Source: Symbiodinium sp. CCMP2592 (lineage: Eukaryota > Sar > Dinophyceae > Suessiales > Symbiodiniaceae). From it: 64,000 nt of DNA. The notes under the pieces are model-generated. The model was not told the origin of the DNA, searched no databases, and saw only the letters and a program-made list of their open reading frames with translations. The position numbers and the translations under genes are program-made. Numbering within the stretch: the first letter of the stretch is position 1; every line of letters begins with the position of its first letter. This document shows positions 1 to 9,254 of the stretch, one piece after another. The stretch is taken from the NCBI GenBank assembly GCA_905221615.1, contig CAJNDT010002902.1, positions 248,001-312,000 of the forward strand, in the 5' to 3' direction.

Positions 1-31
1 TTGACAGAGCGTCACTTCAAGGATACTTCTT

Positions 32-1179
32 CTACCACTGGGCATACAGCAACTGCTCCTGCTTCTGCTGCGCTGTCACGGACGCACGGAGATCGCAGAT
101 GCCGGTTCCGGCCCATGTTCCAGAAACGAGGCCGGCAAAGGACTTCTCGGCATCCAGAAGAGAGGACGAAAGGTCCGGGCCTGGCGGCTTTCCGCCAGTG
201 CTAGTCTGCCATTGCCAGTGCACTCGAGCGCCAGGCGACTGCGTGCTTCCAAGCTGCTACTGCGGACCAGGGCACTTTGCTGAGGAAAACGGAAGCTCCC
301 GCTTCTGGATTTCGGAGCTGGCACAGGCACAAGTCCCATCGCTGCCATTGCCAAAACCCAGAAATACAGACTGCAAGACGTCGGCTTTAGATGGGTCTTC
401 GGCCTTTGGTGTGCAGATTGGCGGACTTCGAACGTATTACTTTGCCAACAGCTTGAATTTCCAGACAAGGCCACGTCTGAACACAGAGCTTGCAGAAACT
501 GCTCGTCTGCCCGACCTAGTTCACAAGTACATCGGGCACAGGCCAAGCCTGACCGACGGCGCTCTCCGACAGACTGGTGCCTGCATGCGAATTTCTGAAA
601 GAGTTTCCCTTTGCCGAGCAACCTGGCCAGCCTGAACAGGAAGCTTGAACCTCGCTACCTCGATCAGGGCAAAGCAAGAGTTTGCAGTGCCTTTCCTTGG
701 TGACTTGGAAACGGCATATTGCAGCATGGCTGCATTTGATGATCCGAGCCATCCTGCCCGTTTGCTCCAGCTGCTCCGTGCTTTCGTTGGATGAGGCCTG
801 CCCAGTTGCAGAAGATCCACCGACACACTGACTTGACACAGCTTCCCGGAAAAGCCCTGACATGAAATATCAGGCATCTTTTCTCCACCATTCTCTACTC
901 GAGGGTCTGCACTTATGGCCGTCTGAAGTCGGTGGAGCTGGGCTGGACGGCGTCGAACGACCCTTTGACTTTATGCCAGGGAATGCGCAGACGAAAGACC
1001 AGGGCCGAAGGTGCAATTTGGCAGAGACGCACCGAGCTTCCCAGGGCATGCTTGTTCAGAGTCAAATGTCCCTGAGCCCTGAAACCCCCAAAGACGAAGT
1101 CTCCTGCAAGTTCACCGAAGGTAGTCCGAACATTTGCAAAACTGTCTTTCCTCAATCCATAGGCCATAGTCCCTTCCAC
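32..1179 (-). CDS. unrecognised host gene, several probable exons
   Basis: Minus-strand translations read like protein in blocks rather than over one long frame: 32-223 (ends near residues SVTAQQKQEQLLYAQW), about 521-700 (ALIEVARFKLPVQAGQVARQ region) and 913-1179 (GELAGDFVFGGFRAQGHL region). Frames change between blocks, as expected for introns. No domain is recognised. The plus-strand ORF at 99-635 covers the same bases and is cysteine/arginine/serine-rich, typical of a shadow. The gene may continue beyond the left edge. Exon boundaries are not resolved. Confidence 0.3.
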
Positions 1180-1290
1180 AGGTATCTCTTCAGGGTTTCA
1201 CAACCTCTTCAAACATTCCAAAAAGTTGAAACCTCAGGGAAAATCGAACGATTCGGATCGTCGCCGACTGCTGCGGTGAATCCAAAAGAC

Positions 1291-2957
1291 TGAGCCCGGG
1301 GGCCGAACAACAGCACAAGCTTTGAAGCTCAAATCATCCCCAAAACTCGAAAGGCCTCAACATCGAACGGCTGCCTCAAGGAATGAGAAGTCAGTAACAT
1401 ATGGGACAAAGACCAATCCGAGCCACTGGAGCAAGGAATGCCTAAAGGTAAAGGTAAAGGAAGAATGTCAGCGGTGACTGAAGGAAGGAAACCAAGAGGA
1501 ATGGAGTCAGGATATGGAATGGTATGGGGACGCATGGTCTTGGGATGATAAAACCGAAGCCGAAAGCACTTAGGCATGCCTTTCCGAAAGGCTAGTGGAA
1601 GCTGATTCTCGATCTTATGATGGCAACATGCAGTTGACTCGCCACAGAGCAGAACAGACAACTTTGAACCGTCGCACGAAATCTGGCGATAAGGGGAGAT
1701 GATCCAATATACATGAGCCAAACCGAAAAACACCAAGAACAACAGCCAAATGCTTCTTTATGAACATGCGAAAGAAAAATCAATAAGCGTTGAAAAACAT
1801 GAATAATCGCAACAAGTAGCAAAAACGGGAAGACAAATCATGAAACTGTAAGAAAATGTAAGAAACACGCCGAGACCTTGCGGGTGGATATAACAATATC
1901 AAAGAACTGACAATGCCGAACCAAATAGAAAACAATGGGTAAAAAATGCAAAACAAGAAAGCTGAAATCGAACGATTCAAAGTCGCCAAAACACACAAAT
2001 CAAAATCGCAACTGGATTTGGCACGCGCCAGCGCCCTTTTCAGGACCAAACTTTCTCACATGTGATCACTAACTGCAATACCCGAAAATAGAATCTCAGG
2101 CCCAGAAAACCAATTTGACACTTCGGGTTACTTCGATACACACGAACTAATTGAGAAACTTGACACACCATGCTGACATGACATCGACTAATCATCTTCC
2201 AGGAATCATTTATCATCATGCCATCATGTGTCATGCATGTTGCCATGCTGCTAACTTGTGACATACCAATCGTAAGACAGGGCAATGCATCTCACGGTCT
2301 GTCAAGTCTCACGACAAAAGAAGAGTACAGAGAGATTGCGTCACAATGCTCGCAGTGGATTCAGGAATTTTTGCCTCCCGCCTGGCTAGGACGAACCTAC
2401 GATGCAGGGTACAATCTTGGCATCACCAATGAGGGCTATACAATTAGGACAATACTGACAGACTCAAACATTGGCAGTCCGTAGCCACGAGAACATGTGT
2501 TGCACACGCCCCTGGCATCATGCACAACCTGCTTTTCACAACTATCACAGGCACTACTCACTCCGCACTCATCTGCTGCAGACTCATTTCGTGTACTCCC
2601 CCGAACTGCCGTGCACTCCCATTCCTCTCGCGCTTTGATCTTCCGCAGCGATTTATCTGCCACATTGATCATAACCGATCACCTGTCCCTTTGTCGATTC
2701 AGGAATGATATGCGATCTTTGGTGGGGATATTTGAAAAATACCATATGATTCGAACAATTTTTGACGTTTTGGGCATCGCGCTCGAACGCGTCAGGCGAG
2801 GTTGCTGAGGCGGAACTGGACATCTGTCGGTGGTAAAGATTTCCGACATTCTAACCCCGAACCCAGAAAATGCACCAGACGCAGCCAACGACGCGTGGCC
2901 TCTGCAGTTGCCCGCGTTTGAGAGCTGCCAGCGTAGGAGCTCTCTGACGCTCGCCCA
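1291..2957. other. mostly non-genic, AT-richer interval
   Basis: This stretch is visibly richer in A and T than its neighbours. It holds only short frames with no recognisable motif, apart from the small plus-strand frame at 2218-2484. I see no repeat, hairpin cluster or element boundary in it. Confidence 0.4.
2218..2484 (+). CDS. small hypothetical ORF, 88 aa
   Basis: An ATG-initiated frame of 88 codons with a mixed, protein-like composition, including the stretch LTTKEEYREIASQCSQWIQE and a tyrosine-bearing tail (GRTYDAGYNLGITNEGY). No family is recognised and there is no signal peptide that I can defend. It may be a single exon or a chance frame. The codon composition differs from the cysteine/arginine/serine-rich shadows elsewhere in the window, and that is its only positive support. 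Confidence 0.2.
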   Translation: MPSCVMHVAMLLTCDIPIVRQGNASHGLSSLTTKEEYREIASQCSQWIQEFLPPAWLGRTYDAGYNLGITNEGYTIRTILTDSNIGSP

Positions 2958-3777
2958 TCAGGGTGTACCTAGAATCGATGCAAAAAATGAGATAGCTGGG
3001 TCAAGGAGAGCGGGAGGGCGAGGTGCTCGAACGGAGGGTCGAGTTGAAAAGAGAAGGAAGGTCTCTGAGCAAAAATGCTTCTGAGCGACTCCCTCACGCA
3101 GCGCCGCTATGGCCTGCTCGCTGGTCAACATCATCTTGAGCCGCCTGATCAAGCAGACCAGCAGACCAGTATCACAAACATCGCCACCACCACAAGAACG
3201 AAGACCCTACAGCAATCGCAACTTTGCCTCAAGCGATGGAGGAGCTGCACAGCGAACGCGAAGAGGCCCAGGCCCGTCAGCGTGCAAACCACAAAAATGG
3301 GTGCTTCCACCAGGACCGTGAGAGCGACGCCTGAGAAACTGCCGATACACACGAAGCCAGCCAGAATATCCAGAATTATGTCAAGAGGCTAACATGATGT
3401 TGGTCATCGTCCTAGCAGCCATCACGGATCTCCCAACCACATGTATATTCAGACTAAGCCATTGAGCCCCGCTCTCCAGGAGTATAATTCGTTGGGGCGG
3501 CAGACGATCTGCGGCGTGGGGCCTTGGGCCTTGTCGAGCCATGTCGAGCCTACCTGTCCTACTGTGTCCTACCCGTACATGGGAGAGGTGGCAGCCCCCG
3601 AGTTTCGGAAGGAAACCACCAGCACCCGAGTGAAACTGCGCAGATGAGGATCTCAGAACTCGCCGTCCTGCGCATCGCTGAAGCTCATAAGATGCACTCT
3701 TCGCTCTTCGGACGCACCTGTTTGACCTCATCTGCCTCCAACACATTGTCAATCATCTGCACAACGCCTTAGAAGAA
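2958..3777 (-). CDS. host membrane-protein gene, exons downstream of the copia insertion
   Basis: Minus-strand pieces look like exons. At 3.77-3.71 kb, QMIDNVLEADEVKQ ends exactly at a GTGCGT donor-like site. At 3.33-3.20 kb a strongly hydrophobic exon (VALTVLVEAPIFVVCTLTGL, then further apolar residues and LLHRLRQ) follows a TTTCTCAG acceptor-like site and could span a membrane. At 3.14-3.07 kb there is RLKMMLTSEQAIAALREGVAQ. Matching exon-like sequence resumes on the same strand past the retrotransposon at 12.0-12.6 kb, so I infer one gene interrupted by the element. The family is not recognised. Confidence 0.3.
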
Positions 3778-3782
3778 TCCCG
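3778..3782. repeat. target-site duplication TCCCG (left)
   Basis: TCCCG immediately left of the left LTR. The same five bases follow the right LTR at 12006-12010. A 5-bp duplication is normal for copia integrases. Confidence 0.9.
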
Positions 3783-3926
3783 TGCGAGATTGCAAAGCTC
3801 CCTCGCACTGGCGCACACTTGCTTTTACGCTCGCTTGAGCCATCCAGTGCACGGTCAAGGTCGCTGTGATCGCTGTTGCGTCTCTGAGAAAACTGGCATG
3901 TACATGTAAGAGACTCTGCTTTCACA
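3783..3926 (-). repeat. 3' LTR of copia element 1
   Basis: 144 bp, identical as far as I can compare by eye to 11862-12005. Starts TG and ends CA on either strand. Its left end carries an inverted repeat (GTGCGAG at 3782-3788 with CTCGCAC about 13 bases on). Between the pol stop (3947) and the LTR there is no clear polypurine tract but a small perfect hairpin, GGTCTT/AAGACC with a TTT loop, at 3932-3946. Confidence 0.93.
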
Positions 3927-3946
3927 TCCATGGTCTTTTTAAGACC

Positions 3947-5815
3947 TTAGACCGGGCGATTGCCGGCCTTCTTGGAGGATCGATCTCGATCTATCTTCAT
4001 GTGCCCCGTTCTCATGAACAGGTTCAGCTGGTCACTCCGCATCTTCTTGGTGAGCGCGTCTGCCGGCATGGACTTGGTCTCGATCCACTCCACTTTCGTA
4101 GTAGAGTCCTTCGGGATGCCATCTGTTCCCAAAGGATCGCCGTAGGCTTCTCCCTTCTCTCGCCAGATCATCTGGCGAAGAGCACTCATGTCGATCGAGA
4201 GCCGCTTGTCACTCGTGGTGCCCATGCCGTTCTGCAACAAGTGCGTCTCCAAGCTGCGACAGTCGGTCAACATATGAATGGTGACCTCGTCCATGGCACG
4301 CACCTGCCATCCTTCAGTGAGCTCGCGGCGCATGCCATACATCACTGCACGCATGTGCTCTGCTTCCTCAAAGCCGGACACCATGCTCAAGGTCTCCGCT
4401 TGGAGGGTGCTCCGGCACACTCGACGCAACACATTGGAGTGGTGCTGCAGCAGGTACACCTCTCCTTCTCCGCTTTCCAGGAAGCTGGGGTCTGCCAAAC
4501 AAAGCAGTCTTCCACTCTGCGACCGGTTTCCAAGCGCCTTCCCGCTGCTGCTTGTGTCGAAGTCGGCGGCATAGGAGGCGTCGGTAATGGACAGCAGGAC
4601 AGCCCGGTCCATATCTACTGCCCCGTACCTATAGAACACTCCAGCTTCGGGGGTCTTCTGCACATAGTAGAGAAGCCGGTTGGCGTCGAGGAGGTCCTGC
4701 ACGGTAGCCTGCTTCTGGACAGCCTGCAAGGAGGAGAGCTCATAGGATATATCGGGCCGACACACTCGGCCAACCCATCCTAACGATCCAAGCACACTCC
4801 GTAGCTGGCTCGTCTCAGAGTCGGTTGCCGGGAGGTCTCGCTGCTTCCGGCGCTGAGGAGCCACATGTATGGCTCGAACCTTGGCTGCTGTGTTCGGACA
4901 GGTCACTCGGATCCCTTCGGCCTCTTGAGCTATCTTCCTGCCACAGTAGGTGAAGTCGCCCTCATCGAGCGATCCGAACTTCAGGTCCTCTTGAAACTTC
5001 TTCATCACCTCGCTCATTTCTTGCCCCCCAGTCCACAGAAGGTCGTCGACGTGGGAGACGACAATCCCGAGGAGCTCGCCCTTGGCATTGCTCAGGGAGT
5101 AGGCAGCCGGCTCAAAGGGAATCTCTCTGAAGCCGTGCTTCTTGGCCGTTTTCGCAAGCTTCTTCCAGAAGCCCCTCGGTGCATCACGCGTCCCATACAC
5201 CGGCTTGTTGGCGATCATGATGCTCCCCTCTTCGATGCCCTCCACGCCGTCCTTAGGGAGCGAGAGCACCAGTTGCCGCGTGATGTGCTCACCCTGCAGA
5301 AAGGCAGCTGTGACATCACCTCCAAAGACAGGCCATCTTTTCCCGGCAGCCAGGGAAAGGGTGAAGCATAACATCTGCTGGCTGCATGTTGGGCTGTCTG
5401 TGCGTAGGTCCCCGTCACGCTCAAGGTCCCCTCTTACCACCATCCTGGCCTTGTGGCGGTCTTCTTCCCATGGCTCCGACTTCAAGGTGTCCACCCAGCG
5501 CATGGGGATCACCTCCACATCGGGGTTCTCGGCCAGGAACTTGGCTGCTTCAGCTGGTGGTAGAACACGGGTGGCATCGAAGCTGGTCCAATTGGCCCAT
5601 TCCTTAGCTCTGGCGGCCATCATCTTCTCGCGCCTTTCAGGGGTAGCCTTGTTGAGGTGAAGCTCCTTGGCTCGAGCAGCATTTGTCTTCGCCTTGGTCC
5701 TTTTGGCCAGGAAGCCAACCAGGGCCGATCGCTCATGGACATCCGCTCTTGCACTCGGAACCGGCGACCTAGGACCTAGATCTCTCGGCTTGTCTTGTGG
5801 CACTTGGGACCCCAT
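3947..5815 (-). CDS. copia reverse transcriptase-RNase H
   Basis: About 622 codons. RT motifs in order: KARMVVRGD, the catalytic block GGDVTAAFLQGE, and SHVDDLLW as the YVDD-box equivalent with both aspartates present. RNase H follows with ITDASYAAD, STLQAETLSM and LTDCRSLETH supplying the acidic residues, and the DALTKK motif typical of copia C-termini. This frame overlaps the protease-integrase frame by 47 bp and is entered by a +1 shift, near a TCTAGGTCCTAGGTC duplication at about 5765-5785 that could have caused it. In an intact copy this would be the C-terminal part of one polyprotein. Confidence 0.93.
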   Translation of the reverse strand: MGSQVPQDKPRDLGPRSPVPSARADVHERSALVGFLAKRTKAKTNAARAKELHLNKATPERREKMMAARAKEWANWTSFDATRVLPPAEAAKFLAENPDVEVIPMRWVDTLKSEPWEEDRHKARMVVRGDLERDGDLRTDSPTCSQQMLCFTLSLAAGKRWPVFGGDVTAAFLQGEHITRQLVLSLPKDGVEGIEEGSIMIANKPVYGTRDAPRGFWKKLAKTAKKHGFREIPFEPAAYSLSNAKGELLGIVVSHVDDLLWTGGQEMSEVMKKFQEDLKFGSLDEGDFTYCGRKIAQEAEGIRVTCPNTAAKVRAIHVAPQRRKQRDLPATDSETSQLRSVLGSLGWVGRVCRPDISYELSSLQAVQKQATVQDLLDANRLLYYVQKTPEAGVFYRYGAVDMDRAVLLSITDASYAADFDTSSSGKALGNRSQSGRLLCLADPSFLESGEGEVYLLQHHSNVLRRVCRSTLQAETLSMVSGFEEAEHMRAVMYGMRRELTEGWQVRAMDEVTIHMLTDCRSLETHLLQNGMGTTSDKRLSIDMSALRQMIWREKGEAYGDPLGTDGIPKDSTTKVEWIETKSMPADALTKKMRSDQLNLFMRTGHMKIDRDRSSKKAGNRPV

Positions 5816-8800
5816 CTAACACATGCGGTGAACGACGAAGTGCTTGCTCTAAGACGCTAAGCGCAGGCCCCCCAGGTGAAGTAGATGTTGTCGGCTGTGT
5901 GTTGGAAGTCGGTGGGCCCTGGCCTTGCTCTGCTCCCCCAGGTGAAGTAGATGTCGTTGGCTGTGTGTTGGAAGTCCGTCGGCTTGGTGCCACCGAAGGT
6001 GGCAGAAGTTCTGCTTCAGGTTCTGCTCCAGTGCTGGGCCCATCTAGGTCTGAGTCGCTTTCCTCTGGCACACGTGGTAGTAGTTCCTGAGGTGGCCAAG
6101 CTGGAGCCGGTAGGCCCGGTGGTGGCCCTTGCACAGGAGAAGGTTCCTCAGGAAGCGGGCTCGGAGAGTAGTCTTCAAGATCCGGGTCGTCATTGTTGAA
6201 GAAAGGAATCTGTTGTGCTTCTCCTCCGCCAGCCTGAGCCGTAGGCGATCCAACCAGGTCGTCGCCAAAAGGGTACTCGAACTCCTCATCTGGGTCAACA
6301 AGCTCACGGCGGCGCTTCCTGGATGGGCGCAGCTCCAGATTCCTCTTTGCCACAATCTCACCTCCAGTGGCAAAGCGGAGGGACTCAAGACTTGCCGTAA
6401 TAGGCATCCCTCCGTGGATGAGCCATGCAAGGTTGCGCCCCTCCAGTCCGAGGATAGGGGCTGGTCCCATCCACCGGCCCTTTGTGATGTTTCCGCGTGT
6501 CTTGCGGAAGAAGCACACAAGGTCTCCGGGTGCGAAAGGTCCTCGTTGAGGGGTCATTTTGCGAAGCATTGCGGCTCGTACACGCTGAGCCCCGTCAATG
6601 TAGCTGAAGGCCTCCTTGGCTGCCATACGAAATTGCAGCTGGCGGCCAAACTCGGTCTCAGGCTCGAGGGCTTCTTGGTGTACTCCAGCTCGGTCGGTGG
6701 CTTCTTCGGCAACCAATGAGTCCACTTCAATCGGCAGTTTTCCCAGGGTCCACTGGGAAGGGGTAAAGCCGCCGTGGTGGATCCGGTTGTTCTTGACGAA
6801 GGTGGCCTCGGGGAGGAGAGTGGTGATCCCGTGGAAATGGTTGTCCACTTGGCGGGCTTCGATCACATGCTGGAGAATCTGCTTAAGGATTCCACCTTGC
6901 CGTTCTCCTCTGCCAAGCTGGTGTGGGGCCTCTACACCAATGTACCGCAGCTCGATCCCCATGGCATTGATGGTTTCAGAGAAGATGCCGCGGTTGTGGG
7001 TCCCACGGTCCAGCACAATACGCCGAGGAGGTCCGGCCCAATTCAGCCACATGTGACTGAAGGCTTCCAGGCATCGCTTCGAAGAAGGTACGCCACCATC
7101 CGGAGAGACCACCGCCGCAGTGTGGTAGAGCGTTCCCATGCACACGGCCGAGAGGATGGTATAGCGGTGCCGCGCCACGTCTCTAACCTCAAAGCAGTCC
7201 AGTGCCACCTCCACATTGAACCGGTAGTCGCTGGGCATCCTCGTAGCTGGCTGTGGCGCTGGCTGTTTTCTGGCAGCACACGCGGCACAGTGGAAATAGG
7301 GAAGTGCCTTGATGACCTCAGAGTCGCCCCCGGCCGTGCGAAGCAGTCGCTGCATAGAGGTAACAGAGGCGTGGCCCGTCATGGTGTGCAGCCGTCGCAC
7401 CGCTATGCGCGTAGATTGTGGTAGTTGACGCCAACGAGCCCGCAGTTGCCTCAGTGGCTCCCCCTCTTCCTTTTCCAAGTTGGGGTTCGCCGTCTCTTCT
7501 TCAATGACTGCCTGCTCGTCAATCTGTTGCCCTTGTGGTAGAAGTCGTGCCAGGTCACCGTCGTCGTAGACAGCGTCCAAGGTGGGTGGCATAAGGTCAT
7601 CCAGAGGTGACTCGGTCGCCTCTTCCTCCATAGCTTCCGCCGGAAAGGCAGTGCGAACCAGAATCCCATCGAGATCTCCAAGGTGGGCATCCATGACGGC
7701 CGTGCCGAACTCCAGGGTCCAGCCGTCACTTGCTTGGCATTCCTTGTTCCCCTGCAGCCGGCTGTGTTGGTGATCTCCGGGGCACCGGGCCTGGCGTAGT
7801 AGGTCCTTGAACCCAGGGCTCGCGGTCAGTGCCTGCATGGGCTTCCGAACGTAGTGTTGCCCTTGGCTGTCCAGCAGCCCAAAAGCACACAGGTCAAAAG
7901 GAACCTGTTCCAGGCGTTCGGTGGTTGCTGCTTCTCGGGCAGAAGGTTGCCAGATAAGGCCTTGGAGGTCCCACGTTCCCCACAAATCGGAACCAGCCGG
8001 GTGCAGAACCAGGACTTGCCGACCTCGCTGAAGTCGTTCTGCAATGGTCTCGGTCATCCAGCGGATGAAGGGCAGCCAGCTTTTCCTTTCGTTTTGGATT
8101 GCTTCCTTGGCCTCTTCACTTCTGGTGGCATTGACCCGTTGCCAGCTAGTCCACGGAGTGCTCGGCGGCGAGAACGTCATCAGGTAGGGGTCCTCCTTCT
8201 CAATGATCTCGGTGGCCTGCTGGCGCCCACTCACGGTCTTAAGGTCGATGTTGCCGAAGTGCCCGGTTCCCAAAGGGGTCGAAACTGGGTACCCGTAGCT
8301 CTGGTGGGCGATTCCTGTGAGCACCGCGCAGCCGAAGATCTCCAGAAGGAAAGTGCCACAGCCCCGCGGAAGGCATGGTCGCCGCCGGGAAGCATAAGGA
8401 CACACTTGGTTCCAGAGCAGGCGGTCGTGGCTTCGAATTCCCATGACCTGCTCCTTGTGCTTGGTGGCTTGTGTCCGGTTCATGGCGTGAGGCTTCATGG
8501 TGTCGAACGCCAGGAAGCCAACGCTCACGTCAACTTCTGAACCCCTTGTGGCATCATCACATATGGCTTCGCTCTGGTTTCCTCTGGTGTCTTCGTGGTT
8601 GTGGTGGTTCACGTTGCCGTCGGTGTCCTCACGGTTGTGGTGGTTCACGTTGCCGTTGGTGTCCTCACGGTTGTGGTGGTTCACGTTGCCGTTGGTGTCC
8701 TCACGGTTGTGGTGGTTCACGTCGTCCGGGTCTTCTGGGTCTTCCCGGTCGGGGTCCTCGCCGTCAATGCTATCGCGGTCGTTGTTGAGCATGTCGAAGT

Positions 8801-9254
8801 AGTAGGCAAAGTCGCCGGGAAGCAAGCGAAGCCCAAAAAGACCGTTATGGTGAACGAGCCGAAGGTCGTGGCCGAGAAGCTGGGAGTGAGCCACTTCTCG
8901 CGTCAGGTCCAGCACCAGGCCAAGCCGGCGTTGCGCTTCAAGGCTCACAAGAAGAGGGGCATCGCTATCCTCGATCTCGACGCTTCTCAGGCTCCCATTG
9001 GCGTACCCCGCGTTGGAGAGCTCCAGGCAGAGGTCCAGTTCTCGTGCCCCGGCGGTCCGAACCAAGCCGCCTATCCCTCGGAAGCCTCCGCCATGGTCTG
9101 GTTGCAGCTCGGGTGCCTCTTGCTTGGTGAGCCGGAGGTACCGTTCCAGCCAGCGGCTTCCATGGCACGTGGTGTTGCACCCTGTGTCCAAGACGCAAAC
9201 CAGGGAACTCTCGGGCCCCGTGGGTTCTTCGGCGGCGTCCTCTCCAAAGACCAT
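5769..9254 (-). CDS. copia protease-integrase
   Basis: The N-terminal protease has the active-site motif VCVLDTGCNTTCHGSRW. A 12-residue repeat block (VNHHNREDTNGN type) follows. The integrase zinc-binding part reads LHTMTGH...FHCAACAA (HHCC). The catalytic core has VALDCFEVRD (first D), IVLDRGTHN (second D) and LGRGERQGG (E), so the DDE triad is complete. A proline/serine-rich tail with a duplicated SNTQPTTSTSPGG unit leads into RT. The frame continues upstream of 9254 without a stop. It is joined to the zinc-knuckle frame by a -1 step at a CCCC run near 9288 that is one C short. Confidence 0.92.
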   Translation of the reverse strand: MVFGEDAAEEPTGPESSLVCVLDTGCNTTCHGSRWLERYLRLTKQEAPELQPDHGGGFRGIGGLVRTAGARELDLCLELSNAGYANGSLRSVEIEDSDAPLLVSLEAQRRLGLVLDLTREVAHSQLLGHDLRLVHHNGLFGLRLLPGDFAYYFDMLNNDRDSIDGEDPDREDPEDPDDVNHHNREDTNGNVNHHNREDTNGNVNHHNREDTDGNVNHHNHEDTRGNQSEAICDDATRGSEVDVSVGFLAFDTMKPHAMNRTQATKHKEQVMGIRSHDRLLWNQVCPYASRRRPCLPRGCGTFLLEIFGCAVLTGIAHQSYGYPVSTPLGTGHFGNIDLKTVSGRQQATEIIEKEDPYLMTFSPPSTPWTSWQRVNATRSEEAKEAIQNERKSWLPFIRWMTETIAERLQRGRQVLVLHPAGSDLWGTWDLQGLIWQPSAREAATTERLEQVPFDLCAFGLLDSQGQHYVRKPMQALTASPGFKDLLRQARCPGDHQHSRLQGNKECQASDGWTLEFGTAVMDAHLGDLDGILVRTAFPAEAMEEEATESPLDDLMPPTLDAVYDDGDLARLLPQGQQIDEQAVIEEETANPNLEKEEGEPLRQLRARWRQLPQSTRIAVRRLHTMTGHASVTSMQRLLRTAGGDSEVIKALPYFHCAACAARKQPAPQPATRMPSDYRFNVEVALDCFEVRDVARHRYTILSAVCMGTLYHTAAVVSPDGGVPSSKRCLEAFSHMWLNWAGPPRRIVLDRGTHNRGIFSETINAMGIELRYIGVEAPHQLGRGERQGGILKQILQHVIEARQVDNHFHGITTLLPEATFVKNNRIHHGGFTPSQWTLGKLPIEVDSLVAEEATDRAGVHQEALEPETEFGRQLQFRMAAKEAFSYIDGAQRVRAAMLRKMTPQRGPFAPGDLVCFFRKTRGNITKGRWMGPAPILGLEGRNLAWLIHGGMPITASLESLRFATGGEIVAKRNLELRPSRKRRRELVDPDEEFEYPFGDDLVGSPTAQAGGGEAQQIPFFNNDDPDLEDYSPSPLPEEPSPVQGPPPGLPAPAWPPQELLPRVPEESDSDLDGPSTGAEPEAELLPPSVAPSRRTSNTQPTTSTSPGGAEQGQGPPTSNTQPTTSTSPGGPALSVLEQALRRSPHVLDGVPSATRQAERSRS
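8587..8722 (-). repeat. 36-bp coding minisatellite inside copia protease-integrase
   Basis: About four tandem copies of a 36-bp unit encode the 12-residue repeat VNHHNREDTNGN with small variations. It lies between the protease and integrase domains. Frame is preserved across all copies. Confidence 0.85.
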
